From Hedera helix (Eukaryota > Streptophyta > Magnoliopsida > Apiales > Araliaceae), in assembly GCA_947179155.2 (NCBI GenBank), contig OX359280.1, positions 12,081,001-12,145,000 on the forward strand: a stretch of DNA of 64,000 nucleotides. Direction: 5' to 3'. Below, one piece after another: positions 36,767 to 49,995 of the stretch; the first letter of the stretch is position 1, and the number at the start of each line of letters is the position of its first letter. Below the pieces are notes generated by a model. It saw nothing but the letters and a program-made list of their open reading frames with translations, was not told the DNA's origin and did no database searches. The position numbers and the translations under genes were made by a program.

Positions 36767-39700
36767 TGTGACGACCCCAAATCCGGGTTCCTTGAACCTC
36801 GGATCCGGTTCAACACGAGTACAACATTTTTCTTATTGTTCATGAATTACAACAATATTATAATTGATAAATAACCATGTATTTACAATTTTACAACATC
36901 TCTTTCTATTCCAGAATCGAAATCTTTATACATTCCTAGTATGTCTTAATATCATACATGGTACGACATTCTATTACAATCAACTTGTGTATTTAACACT
37001 CATATAACATATCAACTAAAGTCTTATACTACACAATCATTTACCTGTCCAATTCGGACTAATATCTACAACAAATACTTAGATCTTCGGTGAAAGTAAT
37101 ATGCTTTCATGTTCCTTGATCATTATCGAGAACTTCAAATAATTTGCACTATCTGAAAATGTTGGTTTAGGCAAGAGTGAGCACGACGGCTCAGCAAGTC
37201 TAACAGATAGTACATAACACATAGTTCATGTTTATACATGTTTCTCATGCTTTATACATTACATTATATGAATGCATCATACTTCTCATGCTTTGCATTT
37301 ATTCATGCAACATATTGATCATGCATTGGAATGAATACATAACATACAGTTCAACTTATTCAATTAATTCAAGTTTTCTATCATATAGAATCAACACACC
37401 TCATATGGTTTCACAAAAACATATTTAATTCAAATTCTCACATGCTTCAAGTGCACACACAACAGTTATACACATAGCAACAATATCTGAAAATTGTCTG
37501 GTTCGCTTCTACCAGTTATGCTTATTTGCGTCTTTCGTTCAACCTACAATTTATATATAAAATTGACATAATCATTAGTTACAATGACTATAAATTAGTC
37601 TTAACTTAAGACCTTAACTTTAAATTATTAACTCTTAAGATGTTCGATAAACGAACCCTTAAGTTCCGGACAAAAACCCTAGCCCAAATACAGTTCGGAC
37701 ATAACGAGTACGCTTAACCAACTTACGCATTCACTATACGTTCATCGTACGACCCATTTTTATTAAGTTGTCTAAATTAGTCACAAGCAGACTATTTACA
37801 TCGGTTAAACATTCTTCTTTTATATAACTTAATGATTTGGACATTTAATAATGTACCAAATACCTCAAGATATTATCTACCTTTGATAATATATAACTAC
37901 ATTCAAATATTATTAATCATTTAATAATATTTTACTCACTTATTAATAGTATTAATTATTTAATAATATTTTAATCACTTATTAATATTATTAACCATTT
38001 AATAATATTTTAATCATATATTAATATTATTAATCATTTAATAATATTTTATTCTCTTATTAATATTATTAAGCATTTAATAATATTTTAATCTCTTACT
38101 AATATTATTAATCATTTAATAATATTTTAATCACTTATTAATATTATTAACCATTTAATAATATTTTATTCACTTATTAATATTATTAATCATTTAATAA
38201 TATTTTAATCACATATTAATATTATTTCTCATTTAATAATATTTTAATCATTTACTAATGTTATTAATCATTTAATAACTTTTTAATCATATACTAATAT
38301 TATTGATCATTTAATAATATTTTAATAATCTTCAATTAATACCAATAGTTAACCTTTTAATTGTGTTAACCTTCATCTTTAACTTAAACATTTAACTATC
38401 ATTTAGTCACTAATAGACTCTCTAACAATAGCTTATCTTTATTTCAATAGTGAAATTATCTTTTGTTAAGTTTTACAATGTCCGACAAGCGAAACTTTCA
38501 GTTCCGAATAAGTCTGGATTAAAATTTTAATTTTTTTAACAAGCACGGGCGTATCTACGCCGACCCAAGGCCTTTCTAGGGCATATCTACTCCCATGGGC
38601 AGAATCTGGGCGTATTCTGGGCGTCTAGACGCCGGGGATTGGCTGTCGGAACCTCTCTCACTAGTTTGGCCATAACTTTGTCATACGGAAACATTTTGAG
38701 GTGCTTTTTGAGTCTAAATTTATTAGACTTTCATGATCTACAATTTATCTTTAGATCACAAATCCAAATTCCTAACGGAACTGGACTAAAAATGACTCAA
38801 AAGGACAGAGTAAAAACTAAAATCACAAATCCTTGCTTTTAAATATTCAAACTTGAATAAAATAAGCTCTACACCTCCAAATGACACCAACTTAGTGTTG
38901 TTGTCTTCATAACTTCTTGTTTTACAATATTTTATGATTCAATCACATTTTTGAAAACGCTTTGACAAGAAATTTAAGATCGAACCGCTTAGGGTTTCAA
39001 AACGCCCTATTTTGCGATAAAAGCCATAACTTGCTTATTTCTTCAAAATTTTCAATCGTTCAAGTTAGGTTATCTTCACAATACATAAACCTATCTTTCA
39101 AGACTCTTACATCATAAATATAACCCACACATCTCAACTCATAATCATCAACCTAGTTATTTAACTAAGGTTTTTACTAGTAAATCTCTATATGCACCTT
39201 TCTTCTAATTCTTTGCATACAACTTATACAAATACATGTATTAACTATATCAAACCATGAATATACCTATATATTATAGTTTTAGACTTCTAAATCATCA
39301 AAATAACTTTTGATCGGTTAAAAATATATTTTAACCATTTAAAACTTATATAAATTATAAAAATGCACTAAGGAAGAGTTAGAACACTTTTCAACCTCTT
39401 GGATTTGAATGTTCTTCTCCTTGATCTTCTTGATCTACCCGAAATAGCTATCCTTCTTGATGTGAACTTGGTAAGGACTCCTCCTTGACTATTCTCTAGC
39501 ACTTTTCCTTGGTGGATCTTTCTAACTCTCTCAAATGAGCTCTCACTTCTCTCTAAAATACTTCTCTCTCTATAACTTGGTGAAATGAACAAATGACCAA
39601 ACTTTTCCAAGCCTTGGTAATGAGTTCTATTTATAGGACTCAACTAACCTCACTTATCATCCACTAATCAACTAACATAAGTGAATTAAAGGATTAATCC

Positions 39701-40443
39701 ATGTTTACTATTTTAGTGAATGACTACTTTATGGACTTGGTGATTGACCAAGTGATTGACCACCATGAATGACAATTTTGATTGACTAGGGTGGTTGGGT
39801 AGTTGGTGAGTAATTCACCCAACACTTAACCCACATGTGGTTAACTCTCATAAGACCTATGGTTAAAGTACTACACTTAACCTTGGTCACTTAAAACTCA
39901 ACCTTAGTTAGGGCTTATCTTATTTACATATCTCACAACAACTAACCACATTGTGGTTAATTCTCTACATTAAAATGACCTAGGTTGGTTCACTCACCCA
40001 ACCATGGTCTAAACTCATCAATTAAACATACACACATCTTCCACCAAATAACCCAAGTAGGGTTAATGCTCTACAATCAAGTATACATACATATCTAACA
40101 TTGGTTAAGATTTTATTTTTATTACCACTTAGGGTTAATAAGTAACCCAACAATGGTTAGTTCTCTAAAACATAAATTCATAAGAATTGATCATCTTTAT
40201 TGACTAGGGTGTTGGTGAACCACCCATTGGTTAATTCATTTAACCAACATTGGTTAACTCTCTACCAATTCATATACTTACTACATATATATCTCTACAT
40301 ATTCACCAATAACCTTTTATTTAAATTACATCAAAGCTTGAATTGACCAATTTAAATTGAATATAAGCAACATGCATTTTTACTCAATCTCCAAGTGGGA
40401 CCCCCCATGTTTGGTCAACACTCCACCTTTTTTCCTTTATTTT

Positions 40444-40479
<36 letters not shown>

Positions 40480-41326
40480 CTTGCAATTTCTACTAACAAT
40501 TAACCAATGTATGGTTAATTCTCTACACTTAACAATACTTGAATTTATTCTCCCAACATATTGACCAACATTTGACTTTTAAATTTGGACTCAATATTTG
40601 GGTTACTAGTTTATTTTGCATTGGGCTCCCTTATTTAATTATTTGCACACATCTTTATAACTTGGGCTAGGTAATTAATTTAATTGGACTACCACCACAT
40701 TATATACAATACTTGCCAACATAATTTAATTGGACTTATATTAATTACCTCTTGGACTATAATCAACATAACATTTGGGCTTATTATTTAATTACCCACC
40801 TTTAAGCAAATATTCTCATATTGGGCTTGTTTCAAATCCATTAATGGACTCTATAGAACAACTTAATAATTAAGTTAATTACTTAATTAATTAACTTCAT
40901 AATATTATCATTCTAGACAACCATTCTAATTTTTCTATAACTTTAACTCTTAACTAATATAATTAACCTAGTTAATTATATTTCATGACTTTCCTTCTTA
41001 CACCATATTTAAACTAATTAATTTATTAGCTTAATTGAGTATTAAGTTACTCATCCTCTTATTTGGCTAACAAGCACACTTTAGGTATATACATATATAT
41101 ATATCCACCTTCACTTCTCAATTGAATTTATTTCCTTAATAAATTCTCTACATGCATTATTACAATATTCCCACATTTAATTTCTAACAAATAAATTATG
41201 TTAAAAATAAAATGTTCACCCAAATTCTACACATCTCACTTCTCAAACTCTAGGTTTTAAACCATAACCTTTAATTGATTATTTTAAATCTTATTTACAA
41301 TTCTTGTAAATATCTGGGATATTACA
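36767..41326 (-). mobile_element. Solo LTR of family A
   Basis: 4,560 bp, plus-strand start TGTGACGACCCCAAATCC and end ATCTGGGATATTACA, as in A2. ATAAG is duplicated at 36762-36766 and 41327-41331. It contains the hairpin array (37905-38330), the perfect palindrome GGCGTCTAGACGCC (38620-38633) in place of the A2 palindrome, the GATCGGTT palindrome (39308-39344) and an AT run at about 40449-40475. It is clearly diverged from A2. ORFs inside it are not genes. Confidence 0.93.
37905..38330. repeat. Tandem hairpin array in the A solo LTR
   Basis: About 11 units of the AATATTATT/AATAATATT type, fewer than in A2 (17-18). Confidence 0.9.
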
Positions 41327-41331
41327 ATAAG

Positions 41332-41526
41332 TCTAATATACATATAAAAAAAACTCTCCCAACATTCTCTAGTAAAGTGATGTTTATACAAGCATATAAT
41401 CTTATCGTCGTTGACTTGCTCAAATGCAAAATTGAGAAGCTGTCCAGCCCCACTACGGTACTCAGAGCTAAGCACACTCTTATTCGTGGCTACTCTACAC
41501 TCCATCCAACTTCGATCAACAGACAT
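41332..41526 (-). pseudogene. CACTA transposase N-terminus, transposase-associated domain
   Basis: Reading from 41526 on the minus strand, the frame gives DRSWMECR, then LSSEYRSGAGQLLNFAF and DDKIICLYK. This pattern (xxSWM...EY..GV..FL.FAF......I.CPC) is the transposase-associated domain found at the start of En/Spm (CACTA) transposases. The CPC zinc-binding part is degenerate. The frame runs straight into the A solo LTR duplication at 41331, so the element was broken there, and no catalytic TNP2 region is visible on the other side. A relic; identification is by pattern only. Confidence 0.65.
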
Positions 41527-41689
41527 CTTATACTACGGTCTGCTATATACATATATGGAAAATTAAAACACAATCAAGTGGGAGGTTTAATGTATATGCA
41601 TGCATATGAATTTCCTAACTTCATCTCTCACTATAACAGGTTAGGCTTCTATCCCATTCCTGAATACGTTGCCCCACTGATACAAACAA

Positions 41690-41939
41690 CTTGAACACAT
41701 CTTTAAATTTTAAGAAATTTCGGCAGCACCTCCACATGGTCTTCAAGTGCACAAAATAGACTAACAGATCGTAGTCTAAATACGCACCCAAAGAACATCA
41801 AGAGATATATACTAACATAAAATTCTCAAAATTTAAAGATGTGTTCAAGTTGTTAACACCGACATAAGTGGGATCGAAACATTCAAGAACGGTCCCAAAA
41901 CAGGGACTATTCGAGATTCACTTCTAATAAGTGAATCTC
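41690..41939. repeat. Inverted repeats upstream of the CACTA relic
   Basis: A 27-bp inverted repeat lies at 41690-41716 (CTTGAACACATCTTTAAATT...) and 41823-41849. A separate hairpin, GAGATTCACTT-CTAAT-AAGTGAATCTC, lies at 41913-41939. Both are on the 5' side of the CACTA relic and may be part of its leader or subterminal region. Confidence 0.75.
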
Positions 41940-42100
41940 AAATGGATTTCTAAGCTTCCTAAACTATATAATTTATTGCAGTGATTTCATAACATAATTT
42001 CTGTTGAATTTGTCCCATATCTCTTTTGGCTCAGTCTTTCTCAACCTATTTTACTCATACTCATTCACGAAAATAAGATACAAGTATACTAGCCACTGCT

Positions 42101-42489
42101 TGTAGCCTAAGTAGAATATACAAAAACAGAGATATATAGAAAGAATTTAAAGAGAAAAGGAAGAAAAAAGGATAGAAAACTCAATAATCCCTACTGCGTT
42201 CGTGAGTGAGAGGAGAGAAAGAGAGAGAGAGAATAAGGAGAAGCAACTAAAATCTTCACTCAATTTATTTCACAAAATTCATATCATCATACTTGGGGAA
42301 TACTTTTACCATTACATCTACATATAAAGAGAACAAATGCTGAAAATAACTCTCATGACCTACATCGTTATCCTTATCCTTCACTCAAGAGTATCTAACC
42401 ATATATGTATTCACATGCTCACTCAAAGTATACTAACTCCATAATATAATAATTTATTACCTGTTGCCCAAATTGCTTTCTACCTAACA
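42101..42489 (-). repeat. 3' LTR of element F
   Basis: About 390 bp, from TGTAGCCTAAG to CTACCTAACA on the plus strand. It shares a GA run, AATAAGGAGAAG and AGAGAACAAATGCTGAAAAT with 49809-50268. Confidence 0.65.
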
Positions 42490-42502
42490 TTCCCTTCCCC
42501 TT

Positions 42503-43812
42503 AAAAGCATTTGTGCCCTCGTTGATATGTGATTTTCTGTTTACCAGTCTTGGTAGCTCTCACCACCTTTCTAATGTCAAAAACAAAACTCAGGAACTTG
42601 TTTAGTGAAACATTTACCTTCACATATTCCCCTGAACCAAATGTTAACACCGACAACTTTAGATTTTGATTTAGTATAATTTCTACATTTCAAAAGCTTG
42701 CCTCGATTAGTATTAGCTTTAGCATACCTTCAGTTCTTGAATTTCTCTTTCTTCAAATATAACCACCATTGATACTTACTTATCTCCATTATAACTAGCT
42801 GGTTTGTAACACACTCTCTTTAATATGCAGCTGCAAATCTAACTATTCCACCTGGGATGAAATTTTGTGGATTAGCCATATCAGCAACAATTTCTCAAAA
42901 TTGATGCCAACATTGTGAATAATCATCTTTTAAAATAGTCTTAGCATGTATTGCACAAAATTTGTCTACTGTTATTGCAGCAGTTGTAACATTTCCAAAG
43001 TGATCCAACCTTTCTTGAGCTATAAAGTAGAACATACCCTTTATTATCTTTCTGTTGAGCACCAATGCACACCAATAAACAGATGTCAATTCAAAAGCAA
43101 GATTAATTCTCTTGGCTACCACACCCAGTCACAGCTTGGTCCTATGACCATTTGAAAAAACAATTGAAACATTATTTTGTAGCTTCTTCATTCATCAAGG
43201 GATTCACTTCTGCTATAGGCCCTAGCTACTTGAATGCAATCAGAATATTCATCAGGATCTCAGGACCATGGTCAGGAGGGCTTAGAAATTTCACATAAAA
43301 CACGATTGTTGTCCAACTCCACTGATATGGGTTTGTTAACTTTAGAGAATCTTTGGAGAAGAAGGTTGAAATTAGCTTTTATGCTACACCTTCCCTTTTT
43401 AGACAAATTTCTCTTATAAATAAACTCCCAGACCGAAAGTCCTCAAGGTGTAATCCCATTTTGTTTATCCAAGGAATAGACTTACAAACCATTCTCCTTT
43501 GATGATAGACAACTTGTCTTTAGCATCAATTGTTCCCAAGAATGTATGTCTACTTTTCTTGAAAATGAAGCTAGTCTCAAGAATATGATTACCTTGCACT
43601 TTGACTGCCTCTTTTCATGTATCTTTCTTAAAAATCAATACATTCAATGGTTGCCATTCTCTATTTGCAGCAGAAAAATTTTCTTTTCTTCCTTGAATTT
43701 TTTATGCAACAATTATTGCAAAAAAATTATTGTCAAGACCATAATCAATGGCCCTATAAAGGCTAACATTCTTCTAAACCTCTTCACCATTAATGTAATC
43801 CCTTAGAAGTAG
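42503..43812 (-). other. F interior, unrecognised
   Basis: The region lies between the purine tract and the gag-like fragment. A minus-strand ORF of 75 codons at 42895-43122 has no motif I can assign. Other short ORFs here (42946-43155, 43234-43419, 43546-43806) have no support. Confidence 0.35.
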
Positions 43813-44160
43813 CTACCCATTTTCATCAGCACAAGATGTTTCTTCATTATGAATTGGACAGTCAAAAATTCCAGCCTCCTTATCTTTAAAAATTGTTATG
43901 AAGTATTGAGGTGTCTTACAGTTGTGCCCCACATCATGGTTTTCAACATAGTAATAACAAAATCCTTGGCATGCATTAAGGGATCTAAGTAATGAACTAG
44001 GAACATAAAGAAATAGGTTGTACTCAAGGTAGGGAGGAAGTTTTTGTGTACTTGTTTCCTTCAAATGTGAGTTTTGTATAGAGGTTTTGACCTTATCTCT
44101 CCAAGGTTCAAGTGATACAAACCAGTCATTTTTGGACTGTTTTTGGATGGCAAACATCAC
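43813..44160 (-). pseudogene. gag-like zinc-knuckle fragment of element F
   Basis: This 115-codon frame contains CYYYVENHDVGHNCKTPQ near its middle. It resembles the gypsy gag knuckle C-x2-C-x7-H-x-C followed by K, except that the second cysteine is tyrosine. The position inside F, on the same strand and downstream of its primer site, fits gag. The zinc-binding residue is lost and flanking frames are broken, so I call it a relic. Confidence 0.5.
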
Positions 44161-44372
44161 CTAAAGTGAATCCCATTTTCTCAAAAAGTTCTGCATAAAT
44201 CTTTGGACCTTGTGAAGCTGAAATTTATGTCACTCACTCATCATTTTTTGGTCTGACTTGCAGCATGTGAGGTGGGTTAACAACTCCCTTAACAAGGAAA
44301 CTCTTTGTTGTTGTTCAAGAAGTACCAATACTCCCTCTACCTTCGTGAATCCTTGCTCCACTTCAGGGTAAT

Positions 44373-47300
44373 TGTCAAACACTAGGTTTAAAAGTTCCTA
44401 AAACCCTAAACTCTATTTATGTTTTTGGTTAATATTGATTAATGTATGTTTGTTGTTGGATAATGATGTTTTGATGGTGGAATATAGTGGTTCCGAAGAA
44501 ATAAAGAGTGTATATTGGTAAATATGTTGGTAGATCACATTTTTGTGCATAAAGAGTTTTGGTGTTAAATGTTAAGGGTATGATTTTGAAAAGCTTACTT
44601 TTAATTTTGTTTTCAAACAAAAGAGCTCTCTTTGTTTTGATCATTTTAAAGATCTAAGTGAGTTATTTTGTGTATCAATGAGTTTCGATGACAATCCAAG
44701 TGGAACAATGGGAAAATGTTCAAAATCGGATTTATAAAGATTTTTCAAGTAAATTATGTCTTTTGAAAAACCTAGTTTTAAATCTTGTGTTTTCAAATAA
44801 ATCATCTTGTATGGGTTTTTAATGATCCATGAGTGTTTATAAAAGATCTAAAGTTTTGATAATGTCCTATGTTAGAAAAATGAGTGGAAGTGGATTTATA
44901 ATGATTTTTGTCGAAAAATCCCTACGTGTTGGTTTAGAAATTGAACTTCGATTTAAGCTTAAAAACATTTTTCAAATAGGTAAGATTTTGTGATTTTGAT
45001 TAAGCTATGAACATTTAAGGCTGAGAGATGAAAAATCTGGGTTTTAGATAAACTTTAAAGATCTGGTGGTGCGGCACGGCTGCGCGTCTTGCTGTATAAA
45101 ACCTGGCGCGGGGGCCAAGTCAGAGATTTTGGGTTCTACCTGTTGGGCGCGGGGGCGTCGGTTTCAGCATGAAACTTAACGCTACCGCGCCGAGTCAGGT
45201 AAGTTGACAGGGTCAGATCAAATCCGATCTGGGTTGGGTTTTCGAAAATAAAATTTAATTTTTGGGGATCCAATGTTTAGACATTATAATTGTTGGTTTG
45301 CAAAAATTATGGCATACATATAATCAAATTATATAAGCGCAACGGAAGCAATAAAAATCAGATTTTAAATTTTTTTTTGTACAAACCAATAACCCGGATC
45401 TTTCTTATGCGACTATTATTAATTGAAGAAGGATAAAAGAATTTATACCTTTGTAGAACCAAGCTTCCACGGGTACAAGTTCATCTCCCTTTAATCCTTC
45501 ACGTTCTTCTTCAAATTCACCGATTAGATTCCACGGATCAATGTTAGCTCCCCAAGTGTTGAGTCTCTAGAGGTGATCCACCAAGAGATCTATGAATTAA
45601 AGGAGTGGATCTTGGTTTCTCTAAACCAAGGGTGGCTAGCCCTAATTCTCTCTCTCTCTCTAACTCTTAGATCTAGAGAATTATGGAGTACTATCTCTCT
45701 CTAATGAAAGAGTGTGTAACCTTGATCTATGATAAGACTCCTCTTATTTATAGATCTAGTCAACCCTCCTAAACTATTTAGGATTAGGGTTTTAATTTAA
45801 TTCCCAATTTAATTAGGAACTAAATTAATTAATTACAATTCCTAAACCATTTACGAACTTAATTATTTAATAATGAGAGTACTTCTTATTAATTAATTAC
45901 TAAACCATTTAGTAACTTAATTAATTATTATAATTATAATTCCTAAACTATTTAGGAACTTTAATTATTTAATAATAATATTATTACTTATTAATTAATT
46001 ACTAAACCATTTAGTAACTTAATTAATTATTATAATTATAATTCCTAAACTATTTAGGAACTTAATTATTTAATAATATTATTATTACTTATTAATTAAT
46101 TCCTAAAACATTTAGGAACTAAATAATAATACTAGTAATAATAATAATAATAAGATTCCTCTTATTAATGTATAATTAGTATTTCTAAAATACTGAATTA
46201 TAAATATTAAGCTATTTAATTTATTCTATCACCGTAGTATAAATTAAATATACTTAATTTATTATTACAATTATGCCATCCACTTCTAAAATAAATATTA
46301 CTCTTTTGCGGTGTGACCCTTTAGGTTCTCCATATTAAACCGGTTGTATAATAAATAAATTAGAACAATTCTAATTCATTTATTACGAATTAACTCTTTA
46401 ATTCAGAATAAATAATTATTCCACAATAAGGGTAAGCCCCCTTAGCGATTAGTCGACTTTCCAGATAATATAGATTTCAACATTTAATCGTAAAAGAACC
46501 TTTCAGCAAATAGTTACCGTACAATTCAATCCTTCTACCACACAATGTCCCAATCAAATATAAGACATGGAATTTCTGTCAAGTCTTATTTATTTGATTA
46601 TATGCATTTCAATTCACAAATACACAACTCTAGTTAATGTAAATTAGAAACTTCTTTCTAATTCCATTCAACCCTGGCCAGGGATTTCTGAGTTGTCACT
46701 TATTGAATCGCATAGGACATTCTCTCCCTTTACTGGAAGTGGTAGATCCTTTGTTGATCATTCATCTATCTCCATGTGTACCTTATTATACCCAATCACA
46801 TCCTTTGATATACCAATAGGTCTTAAGGAATATGTCAAAGTATAACTTAGTACACACAAGATACTAAGATGATCTCAAGTCTAAGGATCACTTGTACGAC
46901 TATCACATAAGGAACTCCTATTGACAGACGAGTAAAACCCCATTAGGTGTTCCTTGAGCGAGTCACGTTCAGTGAACTTATTCTCTAATAAGCACCTACA
47001 TACTTGCTTTAGTGTCTCTACACAAATGATTATGAGATCAATCATCCTCTTCATAAGAGCAAGCATAGTATGTACCAATCTATCCAGATCTCCTAATCCC
47101 CTTTTTAGTGATCCAACGATTAGGAACAATTTTAGTTTTGAGCTATCTTGAATTTAGATCTCATTAGCATGATCCTCATCATGGTTCTAAAAGCATTGCT
47201 CGAAAAACTATGGGTTTATCCATTTGATTAACTCAAGTAATTAATCATGAATAAAGAAATGTCTTGATACTTTTATTAATAAATGAACAAGATTACAAAG

Positions 47301-48500
47301 TATATGCTTATCACATCAAATGTGATTGGCTTGAGGGCATACTACTTTCAATAATATGTCCAAAAAAGGTAATTTATGTACAAGAAGAAGATGGAGTTAA
47401 TGTAAACCAATTTGGTTCAAATAGTGACCACTTAGTAGATCGACTTACTAAATAGGTCATACGAGGGATAATAAATTAAAGTAATGGTCTTAAGATAAGA
47501 ATAAGCTAAGGGTCATGAATAAAATGTAAAGTATAAATAAACGTGTTATATGTGTAAATAATGCAAAGTATATTTGAAAGATAAATCATGTATGCAAATG
47601 TGAAGTATGTATAAACTGATAAGCATGAGAAATGTGAAATGTACAATGTGATAACTGTTAGACTTGCTAAGCCGTCATGCTCATTCTTACAAATAAATCT
47701 TAATTTGCAGTAAAGGGAGCATAAATGTCGAATCAGGCTGTGAAGAAATGGAATGAAGACAGATTAAAGAAACATGTTAATATATGTTAGAACTTAAATC
47801 ATTATGACTTTTTTGATAATGAGATTAGGAAGTATATTTTTATTTTTTTCCCCCTATTTGTAAATGAAAATTGTAAGTTGTGATAACTTTGTAATAATAT
47901 TGGATTGTAAGAATATTATTAAATTAAAAATATTGAGGAATGATCAATGAACATAAGCAAGTTAAGTTTCAGTGTCATAATCAAACTTTGTTATAGAATT
48001 TGTTAATTATGTAGATGTAACCCTTGTAGGTAAAGATATTTTGTAAAGGCGTTTTGTATTGATGCTTGTAAAGAGGTTTTGTAAATAGTAAAGCTTAATG
48101 TTGTTAAGTTAGTAAATCTTTTAGCTATACTAGATGATTTTTAATGTTTTGGGTATTGTTTAGATAATCTTTTAGCTATGCTAGATGATTGTTAATGTTT
48201 CGGATATTGTTTAGATACGTGGATAAGATTGTATAGAAAGAAAGTTTTAGTGTTGAATTGTGAGTTTTTGTATACTCACAAACAATGTAATAGAATGAAC
48301 TCATAATGTTTATGATTGTGAGATGTAATAGAATGAATCATAATATATATGATTATGGGAAATAAGATGAAGATGTAAAGATTACGATTTGAGAATAAAG
48401 AAGTTGTAAAGTTTTAAATTTAATGAGTTTTTAGCAAATATATTGTGGTGATTGTTGTAAGGATTAAGAATGAGGTTATACATTAACGCACAAGGTCGGC
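44373..48500 (+). mobile_element. Old gypsy-like LTR E, boundaries approximate
   Basis: The stretch separates the two parts of F and resembles families A and C. It has GACTTGCTAAGCCGTCATGCTCATTCTTA (in two parts across 47670-47700), like their ACTTGCTGAGCC segment, and a GC-rich GGCGCGGGGGC block at about 45060-45190. A tandem duplication of about 53 bp (ATCTTTTAGCTATACTAGAT, 48114-48219) lies near its right end. The left end may be TGTCAAACAC at 44373. I could not find a right terminus or matching target duplication. Confidence 0.4.
45291..47350 (-). mobile_element. Solo LTR of copia family D
   Basis: The reverse complement of the D LTR, complete from TGTTGGTTTGC to CATACTACTTTCA on the plus strand. 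ATAAT is repeated on both sides (45286-45290, 47351-47355). The hairpin array at 45780-46110 has more units than either LTR of D. The ORFs at 46881-47151 are LTR sequence and recur at 11993-12461 and 30416-30680. Confidence 0.93.
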
Positions 48501-49793
48501 TGTAGCAAGTACAAGATTTCTTGGGTAGTTATAAATACAAACTTGAGATGATTGAGGTCCTTTCCCTCTTCATTTTCTTCATCAAAATTGTTCCTTCTCC
48601 TCCATTGGATATTATCTACTTCATTTATTCTGTCACTTAACTTCTCAACATGACTGGGATTCCTAAAAAGTCCCTTATCTTCTCAATGGCCCATCTAAAC
48701 TGGCATCTTGCCCTCTTTTCCTTTTATCTCCAATAGGGTTAAATAAAATCACCTCATAATCTAAGACTTTTTACATCAACAACTCATTATTACACTCATG
48801 AAGTAATCCATTATTTCATCAATGAACTGCTACTTCTCATTGGTATAATCATATCTCTATAGGTCAGAAAATCATGTGGAAACATTTGGTTAAACATTTG
48901 GTGAGCAAGTCCAGCCATGGTTCTTAGAAATTTAAAATGAAAGTGAATCAAAGAACAATTGTGATCATGGGTTTGAAAACTAAATTTAAGCAGTAGCAAT
49001 ATTACTTAAATTAGAATTATTTAACTGGAGTAGCTTTATAAGTGAGAAATGGACTTCCGAAGCAAATGGAGTATCCTAGACAAACAAAACTTAATTCCAA
49101 CTACTTGCTGCTTAGTTGAAACTTATCAGAGTAAATAAGCACACAAATAAGGTATAGCACCAAAGGTTTCAACACTTGGTATGAATATTAATTACCAGGG
49201 CAATAACAAGTGCTTATACTAACAAATAAGTTGAAACTGTTGGTGTATGGAATGAAAAATGAAGTAAGGACTGAATTTTGAAGTTTTTGGTTTTTGATTG
49301 TTTACACAGATGCTACGTATGCTAAACAAAGTAAATCGAGTCTTACAAACACAAACAAAATTAGTTTAAACCAAATTATATCATAGAATCAGAAAATTTT
49401 GCCGTCAAAGAAGAAGTAGCAATTTACGGATTGAAATATGCTCGAGCATTGTTGTTTATGAGAAATAAGTTTTGGCTATTTATATGTGACTGAAACGGGT
49501 GAGTTAGAATAATATTATTCCTAATACAAGTGATTTAACACTTGAATTTGCTGAGTTGCATGTTTGAAGAAAAACTAAGCCCCCAAAGTGGTGATATTTA
49601 CTACCTTGTGGTTGGAATCTGAAGCTGTTGTTGGTGTTTTTGGGTTGAGATTAGAGAGTCTTAGAAGTACAACAGAAACTAGAAGAAGTAGATTTCAGTT
49701 TGGGTTTAAAGAAGAGAAGAAATCAGAACTTAAGGATAAAGAAAAAATAGATGATTTGAAGGAAGAAGTTGATGAGTTTGGATGGAAGTTAGA
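48501..49793 (-). other. F leader and gag N-terminal region, decayed
   Basis: On the minus strand, the primer site is followed by a long untranslated leader. A start at 48918 (frame MAGLAHQMFNQMF) and charged, gag-like remnants with HVEKLSDRINEVDNIQWRRR follow at about 48560-48660. Stops interrupt it. The plus-strand ORF at 49588-49800 is not supported. Confidence 0.4.
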
Positions 49794-49805
49794 GCTCTAA
49801 TACCA
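49794..49805 (-). other. Primer-binding site of element F
   Basis: GCTCTAATACCA on the plus strand reads TGGTATTAGAGC in element orientation, one base different from the canonical tRNA-Met site, three bases from the LTR. Confidence 0.75.
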
Positions 49806-49808
49806 ATT

Positions 49809-49926
49809 TGTCAGGCCCTACCTAACCAAAAAATAAGAGAGAAACAGACATACAGAGAGAAACAGAGGTATAATTCAAGAAGAAAAGGGAGTAAGGAGAG
49901 GAACTCAGTGATTTTTCACTGATCAT

Positions 49927-49995
<69 letters not shown>

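Noticed and set aside
41275..41694. 139-codon plus-strand ORF
   Set aside because: It crosses the right end of the A solo LTR at 41326 and is antisense to the CACTA transposase domain.
44373..48500. GTAAT duplication for LTR E
   Set aside because: GTAAT precedes the supposed left end, but the GTAAT copies near 48288 and 48324 do not follow a CA terminus, so the boundaries remain open.
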